Positions 1 through 8,400 of a stretch of DNA of 64,000 bases are shown one piece after another. A model generated the notes under the pieces. It made no database searches and was not told the DNA's origin. It worked only from the letters and a program-made list of their open reading frames with translations. Source of the stretch: Candidatus Krumholzibacteriia bacterium (lineage in GTDB: Bacteria; Krumholzibacteriota; Krumholzibacteriia; G020349025); contig DASRJW010000097.1 of the NCBI GenBank assembly GCA_035649275.1, forward strand, positions 1-64,000, given 5' to 3'. Numbering within the stretch: the stretch's first letter is position 1; the number at the start of each line of letters is the position of its first letter. Both the position numbers and the translations under genes were made by a program.

Positions 1-1
1 C

Positions 2-31
2 ATGCTCGGCGACTATCACCAGGTCTTCTAG
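2..31 (+). CDS. C-terminal end of an upstream gene (fragment)
   Basis: Reading from base 2 gives MLGDYHQVF followed by TAG, which looks like the last residues of a gene that begins before the window. Too little is visible to name a product. An attC-like site starts 16 bases after the stop, the spacing expected in a gene cassette, and this is the main reason for believing the reading frame. Confidence 0.3.
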   Translation: MLGDYHQVF

Positions 32-46
32 CGGCGGAGGGCTGCC

Positions 47-143
47 GCCCAACAAGCCGCTGAAGGCTGACGGCCGCGGGCTTGCCACGCGGGGAGCTCG
101 ACACGAAGCGTGGTAGCATCACGGGCGGCGCAGCTTAGCGGCC
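47..143 (+). repeat. attC-like integron recombination site, right half-site lost
   Basis: The left simple site GCCCAAC (47-53) matches the RYYYAAC consensus exactly. It is followed by GCCGCT and GCTG (56-61, 66-69). The right arm GCAGCTTAGCGGCC (130-143) contains AGCGGC and CAGC, which can pair with these to give the two-part stem of an attC. The GTTRRRY half-site expected directly after the right arm is missing: bases 144-150 instead begin a truncated SnoaL-like reading frame. The site therefore looks decayed or cut by a deletion. Confidence 0.5.
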
Positions 144-347
144 ATGAAAGACCGGGTGGCCTGGCAACGGCGACTCCAAGGGTCTCACCGCGGCAGCTTC
201 AGAGGCTTTCCCGCGACCGGCCGGCGTGTGGTCTGGCGCGACATGGTCGTCAGCCGATTTCGCGGCGGGCGCATCGCCGAAGACTGGGTGATCACAGACG
301 TCGTGGAGCGCCTCCTACGTTCGAGGAAACCGCGACCGACTGTCTGA
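144..347 (+). pseudogene. SnoaL-like / ester-cyclase gene fragment
   Basis: The 67-residue frame resembles only the C-terminal half of SnoaL-like polyketide cyclases: HRGSFRGFPATGRRV, then RFRGGRIAEDW. The family is normally about 130-150 residues, so the N-terminal half of the fold is absent. The reading frame is closed by TAG at 114-116, and the fragment begins exactly where the right half-site of the attC-like element should be. This suggests a deletion joining the recombination site to the middle of the gene. No ribosome-binding site is seen before the ATG at 144. It is most likely not functional. Confidence 0.6.
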
Positions 348-374
348 GAGTTGGACCAAAGGTCGGGGTACAGG

Positions 375-1109
375 ATGACTCAGGCTTTTTCACTGACCGA
401 GTTGGAGCGGCTGACCGGCTGCCTCGGTCGACTCCTCCCTCACGTCCATGGGGATGGCGTCGCAATCACTGGCGGCGTTGCGATGCAATTGGGCATGGCG
501 GAGCTCGGGAGGCGAGGTCTGCGCAATGGCATCGCAGATCTCGACCTCGTCGCAGCCTCCATCGAAGTCATCAGCCCGAGCGTGGTCGGGCAGTTTCTGC
601 TGTCCCATTACCATGTCGTGCGGCCAGGCGTCCCGAAGTTCATGATCCAGCTTGTCGATCCAGTGTCGCGCATCCGGATTGACATATTCCCAGACTTGGT
701 CCGATCACTCATGGATGCGCGAACGATTGCCATAGGCGAACACACCGTTCACGTTCTTCCGTTGGCAAGGATCCTCGATCACAAGGTCAGAGCGCTGTCT
801 CGGGCTTCGTCGTCGTCGCCGATTGATCCGAAGCACGTTCATGACGCGCTGGCCCTCGGGCATCTTCTCGGCAGGCAGGTGCCTGCCGTGGCCCCGGCGG
901 CATTGGCCTGTGACGTGTTTGGAATCGAGGCCGACTGTTTCTGCGAACGCTGTAAATTGAGTGAGCATCCTCGCTGGCCGCTGGCACCCAAAGACCGAAT
1001 CTTTGAATTGCTCGGGTGGACTCGGCAGCCCAACATGCCGCTGGTGCCGTCGAGCGGCTCAGCGGGGTTCGGGCAGAGCGACGGAATCGTGACCACCACT
1101 CGCGGCTGA
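375..1109 (+). CDS. Nucleotidyltransferase-like protein
   Basis: A 244-residue protein with the hallmark of the nucleotidyltransferase fold: a GG motif (ITGGVAM, about residues 31-37) followed by an acidic motif ADLDLV some 20 residues later. The later RIDIF could supply a further metal-binding acid. This pattern is shared by AbiEii-type toxins and small NTases such as aminoglycoside-modifying enzymes; the substrate cannot be told. ATG 375 is preferred over an in-frame TTG at 351. The last 27 or so codons lie inside an attC-like site, so the C-terminus is encoded by the recombination element, as is often seen in integron cassettes. It may be a resistance or toxin-type NTase. Confidence 0.6.
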   Translation: MTQAFSLTELERLTGCLGRLLPHVHGDGVAITGGVAMQLGMAELGRRGLRNGIADLDLVAASIEVISPSVVGQFLLSHYHVVRPGVPKFMIQLVDPVSRIRIDIFPDLVRSLMDARTIAIGEHTVHVLPLARILDHKVRALSRASSSSPIDPKHVHDALALGHLLGRQVPAVAPAALACDVFGIEADCFCERCKLSEHPRWPLAPKDRIFELLGWTRQPNMPLVPSSGSAGFGQSDGIVTTTRG

Positions 1110-1126
1110 GCGGCACGACGTTCGGC
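1028..1126 (+). repeat. attC-like integron recombination site (best preserved)
   Basis: The left simple site GCCCAAC (1028-1034) is a perfect RYYYAAC. The right simple site GTTCGGC (1120-1126) is its complement at six of seven positions. Inner arms TGCCGCT (1036-1042) and GCCG (1046-1049) can pair with AGCGGCA (1109-1115) and CGGC (1102-1105). The central part is 50-60 bases long. Size (99 bp), two-part imperfect stem and position at the end of a gene fit an attC site, here overlapping the nucleotidyltransferase stop codon. The right arm CGGCTGAGCGGC resembles those of the sites at 47 and 1528. Confidence 0.65.
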
Positions 1127-1142
1127 CGCAGGAGGACGGGCA

Positions 1143-1532
1143 ATGAAGCGCACGTGGACGATCATCGGGGTACGCGATGTCGTTGGCAGCTGCGAATGGT
1201 ACCAGTCGCTCTTTGACCAGCCGGAGACGCCTCCCGCCCATGATTACTTCGGGCAAATCCTCGACTCTGATGGAACGGTCTTGCTCTGTTTTCATGAGTG
1301 GGGTGCACACGAGCATCCCCCCTTGGTGAGCCCTGATCACGGGAAGCCTGGAAACGGCCTCCTCTTGTTTTTCCGTGTCGACGATTTCGACATGGCCCTG
1401 CCAAGGGCACGGGCTCTCGTCAGTCGGCTCGAAGAGGAGCCGCACGTGAATCCGAGCACAGGAACTATGGAGTTCTCGCTCCGAGATCCGGACGGGTATT
1501 ACGTCACGATCAGTGCGCTCTCTGCGACTTGA
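1143..1532 (+). CDS. VOC / glyoxalase-fold protein
   Basis: A 129-residue, single-domain vicinal-oxygen-chelate protein. It begins with the usual first strand and helix (TIIGVRDVVGSCEWYQSLF), has a central LLLFFRVDDFDMALPRA repeat start, and ends in the family signature SLRDPDGYYVTI with the likely metal-ligand Glu just before it (GTMEFS). Members include glyoxalase I, bleomycin/fosfomycin resistance proteins and dioxygenases; the substrate is not predictable here. It starts 16 bases after the attC-like site with an AGGAGG-type ribosome-binding site (GCAGGAGGACGGGCAATG) and is followed at once by the next attC-like element, so it reads as a one-gene cassette. Confidence 0.8.
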   Translation: MKRTWTIIGVRDVVGSCEWYQSLFDQPETPPAHDYFGQILDSDGTVLLCFHEWGAHEHPPLVSPDHGKPGNGLLLFFRVDDFDMALPRARALVSRLEEEPHVNPSTGTMEFSLRDPDGYYVTISALSAT

Positions 1533-1609
1533 ACGAGGCGCTGCCGCCGACACGCCGCCGGATGTATCATTCCCTTCCACGGCCGGCGCAGCTGAGCGGC
1601 CGGCTAGGT
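1528..1609 (+). repeat. Degenerate attC-like site
   Basis: The left edge CTTGAAC (1528-1534) matches RYYYAAC at five of seven positions and overlaps the VOC stop codon. The right edge GCTAGGT (1603-1609) matches GTTRRRY at six of seven. The left arm GGCGCTGCCGCC and right arm GGCGCAGCTGAGCGGCC can pair only partly. The right arm shares GCAGCTKAGCGGCC with the site at 47-143 (K = T or G), which supports a common origin. It is more decayed than the site at 1028-1126. Confidence 0.4.
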
Positions 1610-1627
1610 GGAGGGAAGGTGGTACTC

Positions 1628-2127
1628 ATGGGGTAAGGCGCCTTTTCATCACGCTAGGCTTCATCGCTACTCTCTGCGCTTGCGGGAATGAGGACTCGAC
1701 GGGCCCGAGACCGTCAGTGATCCCGACGGGAGTCACGTGGAAGCTGAAGTGTTACAAGCTACCCTCGAGCGACTCGTCGTGTAATGAGGCTGGTATCAAT
1801 CTGCTGTACACGCTTCGGTTCGAGAAGAATGGGATCGTGTCGGGCACGGATGCATGCAACACATGCACTGGAACATATTCCTACGGCTCAGCGACACAGC
1901 TGAGTATTCACTGGAGTTGTACCGAGGTGGTCTGCGACCCGCCCAATCCCTTGTCGGGCTACGGCCCTGACGTTGCCAGTACGACCTCATTTGCGCTGGT
2001 CAACGATCAACTCGTGTTGACGTTAGTGGTCCAAGGCGAGGAATCGTTACGCATCGAAGGGTTTCCCGCGCCGCGACATGGATCGGGGAGCGTGCTTCTC
2101 GAGATGGTTTACCAACGAGGGGAATAG
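1628..2127 (+). CDS. META/HslJ-like lipoprotein (start frame disrupted)
   Basis: The product begins VRRLFITLGFIATLCACG, a lipoprotein signal with lipobox LCAC, so it is probably lipid-anchored in the envelope. The mature part resembles a META/HslJ domain: a W-x-L opening, YTLRFEKNGIVSG, a paired-cysteine CNTCTGTY segment and a second cysteine pair. The only good start, ATG 1628 behind GGAGGGAAGG, is out of frame by one base: ATGGGGTAA stops at once, while one more G in the GGGG run would give an open frame of 166 residues. This is either a sequencing error, gene decay, or a non-standard start. The only in-frame canonical codon upstream, GTG 1513, lies inside the VOC gene. It follows the attC-like site at 1528-1609. 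Confidence 0.55.
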
Positions 2128-2132
2128 GAACT

Positions 2133-2188
2133 CTCGGGAGACGCCACCCCACAAGGTGTTGCACCTGCCAGCAGGGAGGCGTCCCGAG
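2133..2188. repeat. Imperfect inverted repeat between cassette genes
   Basis: CTCGGGAGACGCC (2133-2145) can pair with GGCGTCCCGAG (2178-2188) with one bulge. There is no T-run after it, so it is not a classical terminator. The enclosed CCCCACAAGGTGTTGCACCTG loosely resembles the left half of an attC, but no convincing right half is present before the next gene. Confidence 0.35.
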
Positions 2189-2264
2189 TGAACGCAACGG
2201 GATCTCCGCAGCACCTCTGCGAGTGCTCGAAAAACACCGTTCTCAATAGCCCCGGAGACGACAC

Positions 2265-2663
2265 ATGAAGAAAGTTGCGAATGCTCGGTTCACCATCAAG
2301 AGCTGGGATGAGAAGCCCTATAGCGAGGGCCCGGACATGCCAAAACTCACTCGAGCCAGCGTCACCAAGACCTACACCGGGGACATCGAGGGGGAGGGAC
2401 AGGTCGAATACCTGATGATGTACCGCAGCGACGGTTCGGCTTCCTTCGTCGGACTCGAGCGGGTCGTCGGGCGATTCGCCGGCAAGACCGGCGCCTTTGT
2501 GCTCCAACGCACCGGCGTGTTCGAAAGCGGCCAGTCGAAGGAGTCCTATTCCGTCATTCCCGGTTCCACGACGGGTGAGCTGCGCGGCCTCGAGGGTGAC
2601 GGGGTATCCGCCCTTGGGCACGGCAACGAGTATCCCTTCACGCTGCACTATGATCTGCTCTAG
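2265..2663 (+). CDS. DUF3224 family protein
   Basis: A 132-residue soluble protein matching the DUF3224 pattern: an opening ARFTIKSWDEKPY, a KTYTGDIEGEG segment, then EYLMMYRSDGSASFVGLERVVGRFAGKTGAFVLQ and a C-terminal GELRGLEGDG. The family probably folds as a small beta-barrel and has no established function. It is common in mobile and accessory regions of soil bacteria. ATG 2265 follows a GGAG at a slightly long distance. It ends 20 bases before the next gene, so the two could be co-transcribed. Confidence 0.75.
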   Translation: MKKVANARFTIKSWDEKPYSEGPDMPKLTRASVTKTYTGDIEGEGQVEYLMMYRSDGSASFVGLERVVGRFAGKTGAFVLQRTGVFESGQSKESYSVIPGSTTGELRGLEGDGVSALGHGNEYPFTLHYDLL

Positions 2664-2683
2664 TACCCTGAGGCGCGCGAACC

Positions 2684-3244
2684 GTGAAGACATTTGTCGC
2701 CCGGACAGCGGACCAATGGCGGAAATGGCTTGACGAACACCACGCCTCGGAGTCCGAGGTATGGCTCGTCTTCTACAAGCGGCACACTGGCGTCGCTACA
2801 ATCGACTACAAGGATGCGCTCGACGAGGCGCTGTGCGTTGGTTGGGTGGACAGTCTCGTCAAACGCCTGGATGACCGACGATACGCGCTCAAGTTTACGC
2901 CACGGAGAGCGGACAGCCGATGGTCGGAGGCGAACCGGAAACGTTACGCGGAACTCAAAGCCCGTGGACGATTGAGACCAGCAGGCATCAAGCTCCCCCC
3001 GACCGACCGAGGCTACGGCCCTCGACCACCACGGCTTTCCATGCCTGCAAAGCTTCCGCCGTACATACAGACAGCGTTGAGGAATCATCCGAAAGCCTGG
3101 CGCCAGTTCGAAGCGTTGACACCTTCGCAGCGCCGACGGTATTTCGCTTGGATTGAGTCCGCCAAGCGCGAGGAAACGAGACTCAGGCGATTGAAGGAGG
3201 CGATTCGCCTCCTGGCCAGAGGCGAAGTGCTGGGATTGAAGTAA
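2684..3244 (+). CDS. YdeI/OmpD-associated family protein
   Basis: A 186-residue protein with the features of the YdeI/OmpD-associated family: an N-terminal WRKWLDEHHASESEVWLVFYK, then the very typical YKDALDEALCVGWVDSLVKRLDDRRYALKFTPR, and a basic C-terminal half with a pair of alpha-helices (ALTPSQRRRYFAWIESAKREETRLRRLKEAIRLLARG). Members have been linked to resistance to antimicrobial peptides or bacteriocins, but their biochemistry is not settled. Translation probably starts at GTG 2684. It lies among other single-gene inserts on the same strand. Confidence 0.8.
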   Translation: MKTFVARTADQWRKWLDEHHASESEVWLVFYKRHTGVATIDYKDALDEALCVGWVDSLVKRLDDRRYALKFTPRRADSRWSEANRKRYAELKARGRLRPAGIKLPPTDRGYGPRPPRLSMPAKLPPYIQTALRNHPKAWRQFEALTPSQRRRYFAWIESAKREETRLRRLKEAIRLLARGEVLGLK

Positions 3245-3318
3245 CAGGCCGCCCATGAGCGAGTAAGGGGCCTCGTGCCCTTCGAGGTCGAAGTCACCGC
3301 AGTCCTGGAGTGAACACA

Positions 3319-3789
3319 ATGGCCAGCAAGACGTCCAAGAAGTCAGTGAAGGTCGCAAAGAAGACCGCTGCCAGGCGGGTCGTTACGAAGCCGACCCTCC
3401 TCGCAGGCGGGAACCCTCAGATCGCGATGGGCGACGGCGACGCCCCGGTGCAGGCCTACATCGCGGCCATGCCGGGCTGGAAACGCGACCTCGGGCGCCG
3501 CCTCGACGCACTCATCGTGCGCAATGTGCCCAACGTCCGCAAGGCCGTGAAGTGGAACTCGCCCTTCTTTGGCATCGAGGGCCAGGGCTGGTTCGTCGAC
3601 TTCCATTGCTTCACGAAGTACGTCAAGGTGGCTTTCTTCCGCGGCACGTCGTTGCGTCCTGTTCCCCCTGGCGATTCCAAGCACGAGGAAGTGCGCTACC
3701 TCGACATCCACGAGGACGACCAGCTCGACGAGGCGCAGTTGGCGGCGTGGATCCGGCAGGCGGCCGCCCTGCCGGGCTGGATCCCGTAG
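3319..3789 (+). CDS. DUF1801 (YdhG-like) protein
   Basis: A 156-residue protein. The first 30 residues are a Lys/Ala/Thr-rich tail (SKTSKKSVKVAKKTAARR) resembling histone-H1-type basic tails. The rest is the DUF1801 domain: VQAYIAAMPGWKRDLGRRLDALI, NVRKAVKWNSPFFG, then WFVDFHCFTKYVKVAFFRG and a C-terminal AAWIRQAAALPGW. The domain has a CyaY/YjbR-like fold with no agreed function. ATG 3319 is chosen because GGAG lies about ten bases upstream; GTG 3310 is an in-frame alternative. Confidence 0.75.
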   Translation: MASKTSKKSVKVAKKTAARRVVTKPTLLAGGNPQIAMGDGDAPVQAYIAAMPGWKRDLGRRLDALIVRNVPNVRKAVKWNSPFFGIEGQGWFVDFHCFTKYVKVAFFRGTSLRPVPPGDSKHEEVRYLDIHEDDQLDEAQLAAWIRQAAALPGWIP

Positions 3790-3979
3790 CGACGGCAGGG
3801 ATTCTCGCGAGCAGTTCGTCATCGCAAAGCCGCGACCTGACCATGACAACAGCTGGAGCCAACCTGGCCTGCCCGGTGGTTGGATTTCTGCGATACTAGG
3901 CTTCGGCCGCCCCGGCGGATCAGCTCGAGGCCGTGAGACCTCTGAACGCCGACGAAGACGAAACAGAATCGAGGACAAC

Positions 3980-4354
3980 ATGTCCAACGGAACGCCCGAG
4001 CAACTTCTCCAGTCGATCGTGGAAGGAATCAACACGGGGAATCTCGACGCACTCGTGACTCTTTATGAGCCTGAGGCCGGTTTTGCGTCTCAGCCTGGGA
4101 GCCTCGCCCGCGGCCCAGCGGGTGTTCGTGAAGCCCTGGCCGGTTTTATTGCAATGAAGGGTAAACTGGACCTCGAGGTGACGAGGGTTCTTACGGCAAG
4201 TGACCTGGCCCTCGTGACTACGGCTTGGTCATTCGCTGGAACCGGGCCCGGGGGCGAACCGGTGAACCTAGCATCGAGATCCGCAGATGTTCTGCGTCGT
4301 CAGGCAGATGGCTCGTGGCGCTTCGTGATCGACAACCCTTGGGGAACGGACTGA
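3980..4354 (+). CDS. SnoaL-like (DUF4440-type) protein
   Basis: A 124-residue NTF2-fold protein of the SnoaL-like/DUF4440 type: EQLLQSIVEGINTGNLDALVTLYEPEAGF at the N-terminus, ARGPAGVREALAGFIAMKG in the middle, then VLTASDLALVTTAWSF and the closing LRRQADGSWRFVIDNPWG. Such proteins include ketosteroid-isomerase-like enzymes and many of unknown role. The start is ATG 3980 with GAGGA upstream. The 190 bases before it hold no gene; a GTTGGAT at 3879-3885 fits the GTTRRRY half-site but has no partner arm. Unlike the fragment at 144-347, this copy is full length. Confidence 0.75.
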   Translation: MSNGTPEQLLQSIVEGINTGNLDALVTLYEPEAGFASQPGSLARGPAGVREALAGFIAMKGKLDLEVTRVLTASDLALVTTAWSFAGTGPGGEPVNLASRSADVLRRQADGSWRFVIDNPWGTD

Positions 4355-4377
4355 CTGACCATAGAAGGAGGGTCTCG

Positions 4378-5190
4378 ATGAATCCAAACAAAGCACTCTG
4401 GGAGAAGGGCGATTTCACTCGCATTGCTGAAACCATGCGTGACAGCGGCGAGGCGCTCGTGAAGAAGCTCGGCGTCACCAAAGGGCACAAGGTCCTGGAT
4501 CTCGGTTGCGGCGATGGAACGACAGCAATTCCTCAGGCAAGACTCGGGGCGGATGTGCTGGGCGTCGATATCGCGCAAAACCTGGTTGAAGCCGGAAACA
4601 TCCGCGCCAGGGAGCTAGGCCTGACGAATTGCAGGTTTCAGGAAGGTGATGCGTGCGATTTGCATGAGCTGAAGGATCAGGACTTCGACCTCGTCGTGAG
4701 TATCTTTGGAGCCATGTTTGCGCCGAAGCCGTTCGACGTTGCCAAGGAGATGGTGCGGGTGGCGAAACCCGGAGGTCGCATCGTCATGGGCAACTGGATT
4801 CCAGGTGATCCGACGCTGGTGGCGCAAATTCTGAAGATCAGTTCCGAATACACACCGCCACCGCCGGAGGGTTTCATCAGCCCGATGACCTGGGGTATCG
4901 AGAGCAACGTGACCGAGCGATTCGGTGCAGCGGGAATTCGCAGCGAACGGATTGCGTTCGACCGAGACACGTTTACGTTCAACTATCCCGGGGCACCGTC
5001 GGCACTTCTGGAGCTATTCCGGAAGTACTATGGGCCAACGATGAATGCATTCGATGCGGCGGAAAAGAACGGGCGCGCCGCTGACCTGCAGAGGGAACTG
5101 GGAGCTTTGTTCGACAGGCATAACAAGCACACGAGCAAGGATGCCACCTCCATTCCAGCAACCTTCTTGCGGGTCACAGTGGTCGTTTGA
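4378..5190 (+). CDS. Class I SAM-dependent methyltransferase
   Basis: A 270-residue protein with the class I methyltransferase core: motif I VLDLGCGDGTTAIPQARLGADVLGVDIA (SAM-binding glycine loop and acidic residue at the end of beta-2), the GDACDL acidic loop, motif II-like FDLVVSIFGAMFA, and PGGRIVMGNW after it. The C-terminal third (TERFGAAGIRSERIAFDRDTFTFNYPGAPSALLELFRKYYGPT) is like that of UbiE/Coq5-type small-molecule methyltransferases often found in cassettes. ATG 4378 follows a strong AAGGAGGG ribosome-binding site and lies 23 bases after the SnoaL-like gene, so the two are probably co-expressed. It is the last gene of the accessory block. Confidence 0.85.
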   Translation: MNPNKALWEKGDFTRIAETMRDSGEALVKKLGVTKGHKVLDLGCGDGTTAIPQARLGADVLGVDIAQNLVEAGNIRARELGLTNCRFQEGDACDLHELKDQDFDLVVSIFGAMFAPKPFDVAKEMVRVAKPGGRIVMGNWIPGDPTLVAQILKISSEYTPPPPEGFISPMTWGIESNVTERFGAAGIRSERIAFDRDTFTFNYPGAPSALLELFRKYYGPTMNAFDAAEKNGRAADLQRELGALFDRHNKHTSKDATSIPATFLRVTVVV

Positions 5191-5437
5191 AAGAGTGGTG
5201 AGCGGAAGCGGATGAGATGATGATGCCGCGGCCGGCAGCTCAATGCCGATCCGTTCCTCCCCGGCGTCTGGTGATGAGCGAGGGGCAGCCGCCTCACAAG
5301 GCATGCAGCGGAATCGGCTGCGCGCCGAACTGTCTCGCGCCGGTGGAATTCATCGAGTACAAACAGGTCGATGCCAATGCCTCGTTCCGGCGTGTCTAGC
5401 CCACGCCTGCGCCCCCGTGTGGAACGATTCCCTCGAA

Positions 5438-8400
5438 CTACTGCAGCAGCTGCATCTTGCGGGTGATGCTGCGGCCGGCGGCGGTGAGGCGGTAGAAATA
5501 GACGCCGCTTGCGGCGCGGCGGCCGCCGCTGTCGCGTCCGTCCCAGGACACTTCGTACCTCCCGGCCTCGCGATGCTCGTGCAGGAGCGTGCGCACGCGC
5601 CTGCCGTTGACGGCATAGACGCCGAGTTCGACGTCCCCGGCGTTCGGGAGGTCGAAAGCGATGCGCGTCGCCGGGTTGAAGGGGTTGGGCGAGTTCTGCT
5701 CCAGCCACAGGCGCCGCGGCGCGAGGGTGGGGCCCGTGTCCGTGGGAGTGGCCCAGGCGGACAAGGCGACGTCGGTGTTCTGCTGCAGGTCGGCGAGGGA
5801 GCTTCCGCCGACGAAGGCGAAGCCGACGACGATGGAATCCCCCGGTGCGATGGTGAACGGACCGGTGGCCAGGAGCTGCGAGATGTCGGCGGGACCGGCT
5901 TCCGCTTGGACGATGCCGGCGGTCAGTGCTTCCCACTTCTCCGCATCGGAGAAGCCGTCGTAGATCCCCCAGCTCGGATTGTTGGGATCGGCCTCGTCGT
6001 TCCAGATACCGCGGTACGCCGTCGTCCCCGGCGGCGTGAGCGTGACCACGCCCACGTAGACGTCGGGTCCAGTGCCGTCGTCCCAGACGTAGCCCAAGCC
6101 ACGAGTGGCGTCGTAGCCGGTGTGGTTCGTCTCGTAGGTCGCACCATCCAGGTCCCAGTCGAGGAACCAGCCAACCCGGAGATTCTGCAGCGTCTGCGCG
6201 CTCTGGTTCTGGATGGCGTAGCGGAGCACGACGAAATCGTCGTACGGCGGATAGGAGATCTCCCAGCTCTCCTGGCGCAGGCGCAAGCCGAGAGGTGTGG
6301 TGGCGCCGGCATCGGTGCAGGTCGCGACGACGAACTGATCGAAGAGCGGATGGGCAGTCGTGAGTGACGGCGTGCCGTTGGTGGCGGTGACGAAGTCGTC
6401 CTCGGTGGCGGAAGCGGTCGCGCCTCGAGCCGCATCGGAGATCGTGGCCTGTCCGGTGCCGACGAGGAGAGCGCCCTCGAAGAGCAGGTTGGGCGAGCCG
6501 GCGTAGAGGAAGCCGACACCATCCTTGCCGTTCCCGCCGGACTTCTCGCCGAAGCCGAGCTTGCCGACGCTGGTCACGGTGGTCACGACCTGATTGGCGT
6601 CGTGGGTGGCGATGATGGGGAGAACGCGGAGATCGAAGCGGTCGGCGTCGGTGTAGGCCGGGCTCCCGGAGGTGATGTTGAGCGTGCAGGTGGCCAGGTG
6701 ATTGACCGGCGCCGCAGCGGTGAAGCGCACGGAGAAGTCGAGCACCGTTTGCTCCAGCGTCCCCAGGGAAGCTACGGCATCGGAGTTGACGGGTACGGTG
6801 GCGTAGGAGGAGTTCTCTCCCAAGGTGAACTGCAGGTTCGTCGCAGGATCGAGCCAGTTGATCACGGTGACGTGGACGGCCACGGTCTCGGTGGGCTCGA
6901 TGATGGCGTCTCCGTCCGGGGTGTCGTACGCGACCTCCAGGATGCGGAGCGCCGGCGTCACCTTGCTGAGAGCCTGCGCGGCGTTGATGCGGCCGTAACC
7001 CAGCTGCCCACCGTATCCCGGGTTGAGGGCGTCGATGTTGTCGCAGGTGACCCGCACCCGCTCCCGCACTTGCTCCGCCAGGGCCGTGGGCCACTTCGTC
7101 TTCACCAGGGCGCAGGCGGCGGCGGCGTGCGGCGCCGCCATGGAAGTGCCGCTCAGATCCAGATAGGAGCCGTTGCGGTAGGTGCTGTGGATGGACGTGC
7201 CCTGGGCCGCGACGTCCACCCAGGGGCCGTAGTTGGAGCTCGCGCTCTTCTGGTCGGTGTTGTTCACGTTCGCCACCGCGAGGACGTGCGCGTAGCCCGC
7301 CGGGTAGAAGTCGGCGGAGGAAGCGTTGTTGCCGGCGGCGGCGACGACGACGACGCCATGCTGCCGAGCGTACTCGATGACTTCCCGTTCGAAGTACGAA
7401 GGGTTCCCTTGCCCGCCCCAGCTGCAGCTCACCACGTCGGCGCCGCTGTTCACGGCATAGAGGATGCCCTGGTAGCCGAAGGCGATGGCGTTGTCCACCG
7501 TGGGGTGGGCGACGCAGACCGGCATGAAGCGGGCGTTCCAGGTGGCGCCGGCGACGCCGATGGCGTTGTTCGACACCGCGCAGGCGATCCCGGCGACATG
7601 GGTGCCGTGCCCGGCGGAGCTCGGTGTTTGCGGCAGACCGGTTGGGTCGCTGGTGCCGTTGCTGAAGTTCCAGCCGTGCAGATCGTCGACGAAGCCGTTG
7701 CCGTCGTCGTCGACGCCGTTGAGGCTCTCCCCGGGGTTCGTCCACACATTCGGCGCGAGGTCGGGGTGCTGCCACTCGCTGCCGCCGTCCACGAGGGCGA
7801 CCACGACGTCCCCGTCGCTGCCGCGCGTGTTGTCGTGGGCCGCAGGAAAAGCCATGCGGGTGAAGTAAGCGCTCTGCTCCGTGGGATAGAGCGGGTCGTT
7901 GGCGATCGCGGCCAGGGGGTAGACGAACTGCGGCTCGGCGTATTCCACCTCGGGGCGCGCGGCGAAGTCGCGTGCCACCTGCAGCGGATCGGCGCCGCCG
8001 CCGAAGTGCAGGACGTAGAGGCGCGACAGATCCACAGGCCCGGCCTCGTGTGGCGCGACCGGCGAGAGCGGTAGCGTCTTCCGAGAAGTGGTCCGTGGAG
8101 GAGCGACGGGCTCGAAGCGCTCGACTTGATAATGGCGGCAGAGTGCATCGAGGACGGCAGAACCGGTGCGGAAGGGTGCCGAGAGCGACGCCGCTTTCTC
8201 GGCTCCGGGGCCGAGGGGGCCCGCGAACTTGACGATGACGACACCAGGGAGCCGTTCCTGGCCGTCGGGGCGGAGCGCGGGGGAGTCGAGACCGGGTGCC
8301 CGTCCCCCGGCACTGAGAGCCGCCGCCGCCGGACCCGCAGCGGTGAGGAAGGCGGCGGCGAAAACCCAGGTGGCGAAGACAGCGGGTCCCAGGACCATCA

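Noticed and set aside
2148-2250. CCCCACAAGGTGTTGCACCTG, like the left half of an attC
   Set aside because: The left simple site has a mismatch and the right half could not be found with confidence; kept only as an inverted repeat.
3868-3885. GTTGGAT fitting the attC right half-site GTTRRRY before the SnoaL-like gene
   Set aside because: No matching left half or pairable arm was found in the preceding 150 bases; a seven-base match alone is expected by chance.
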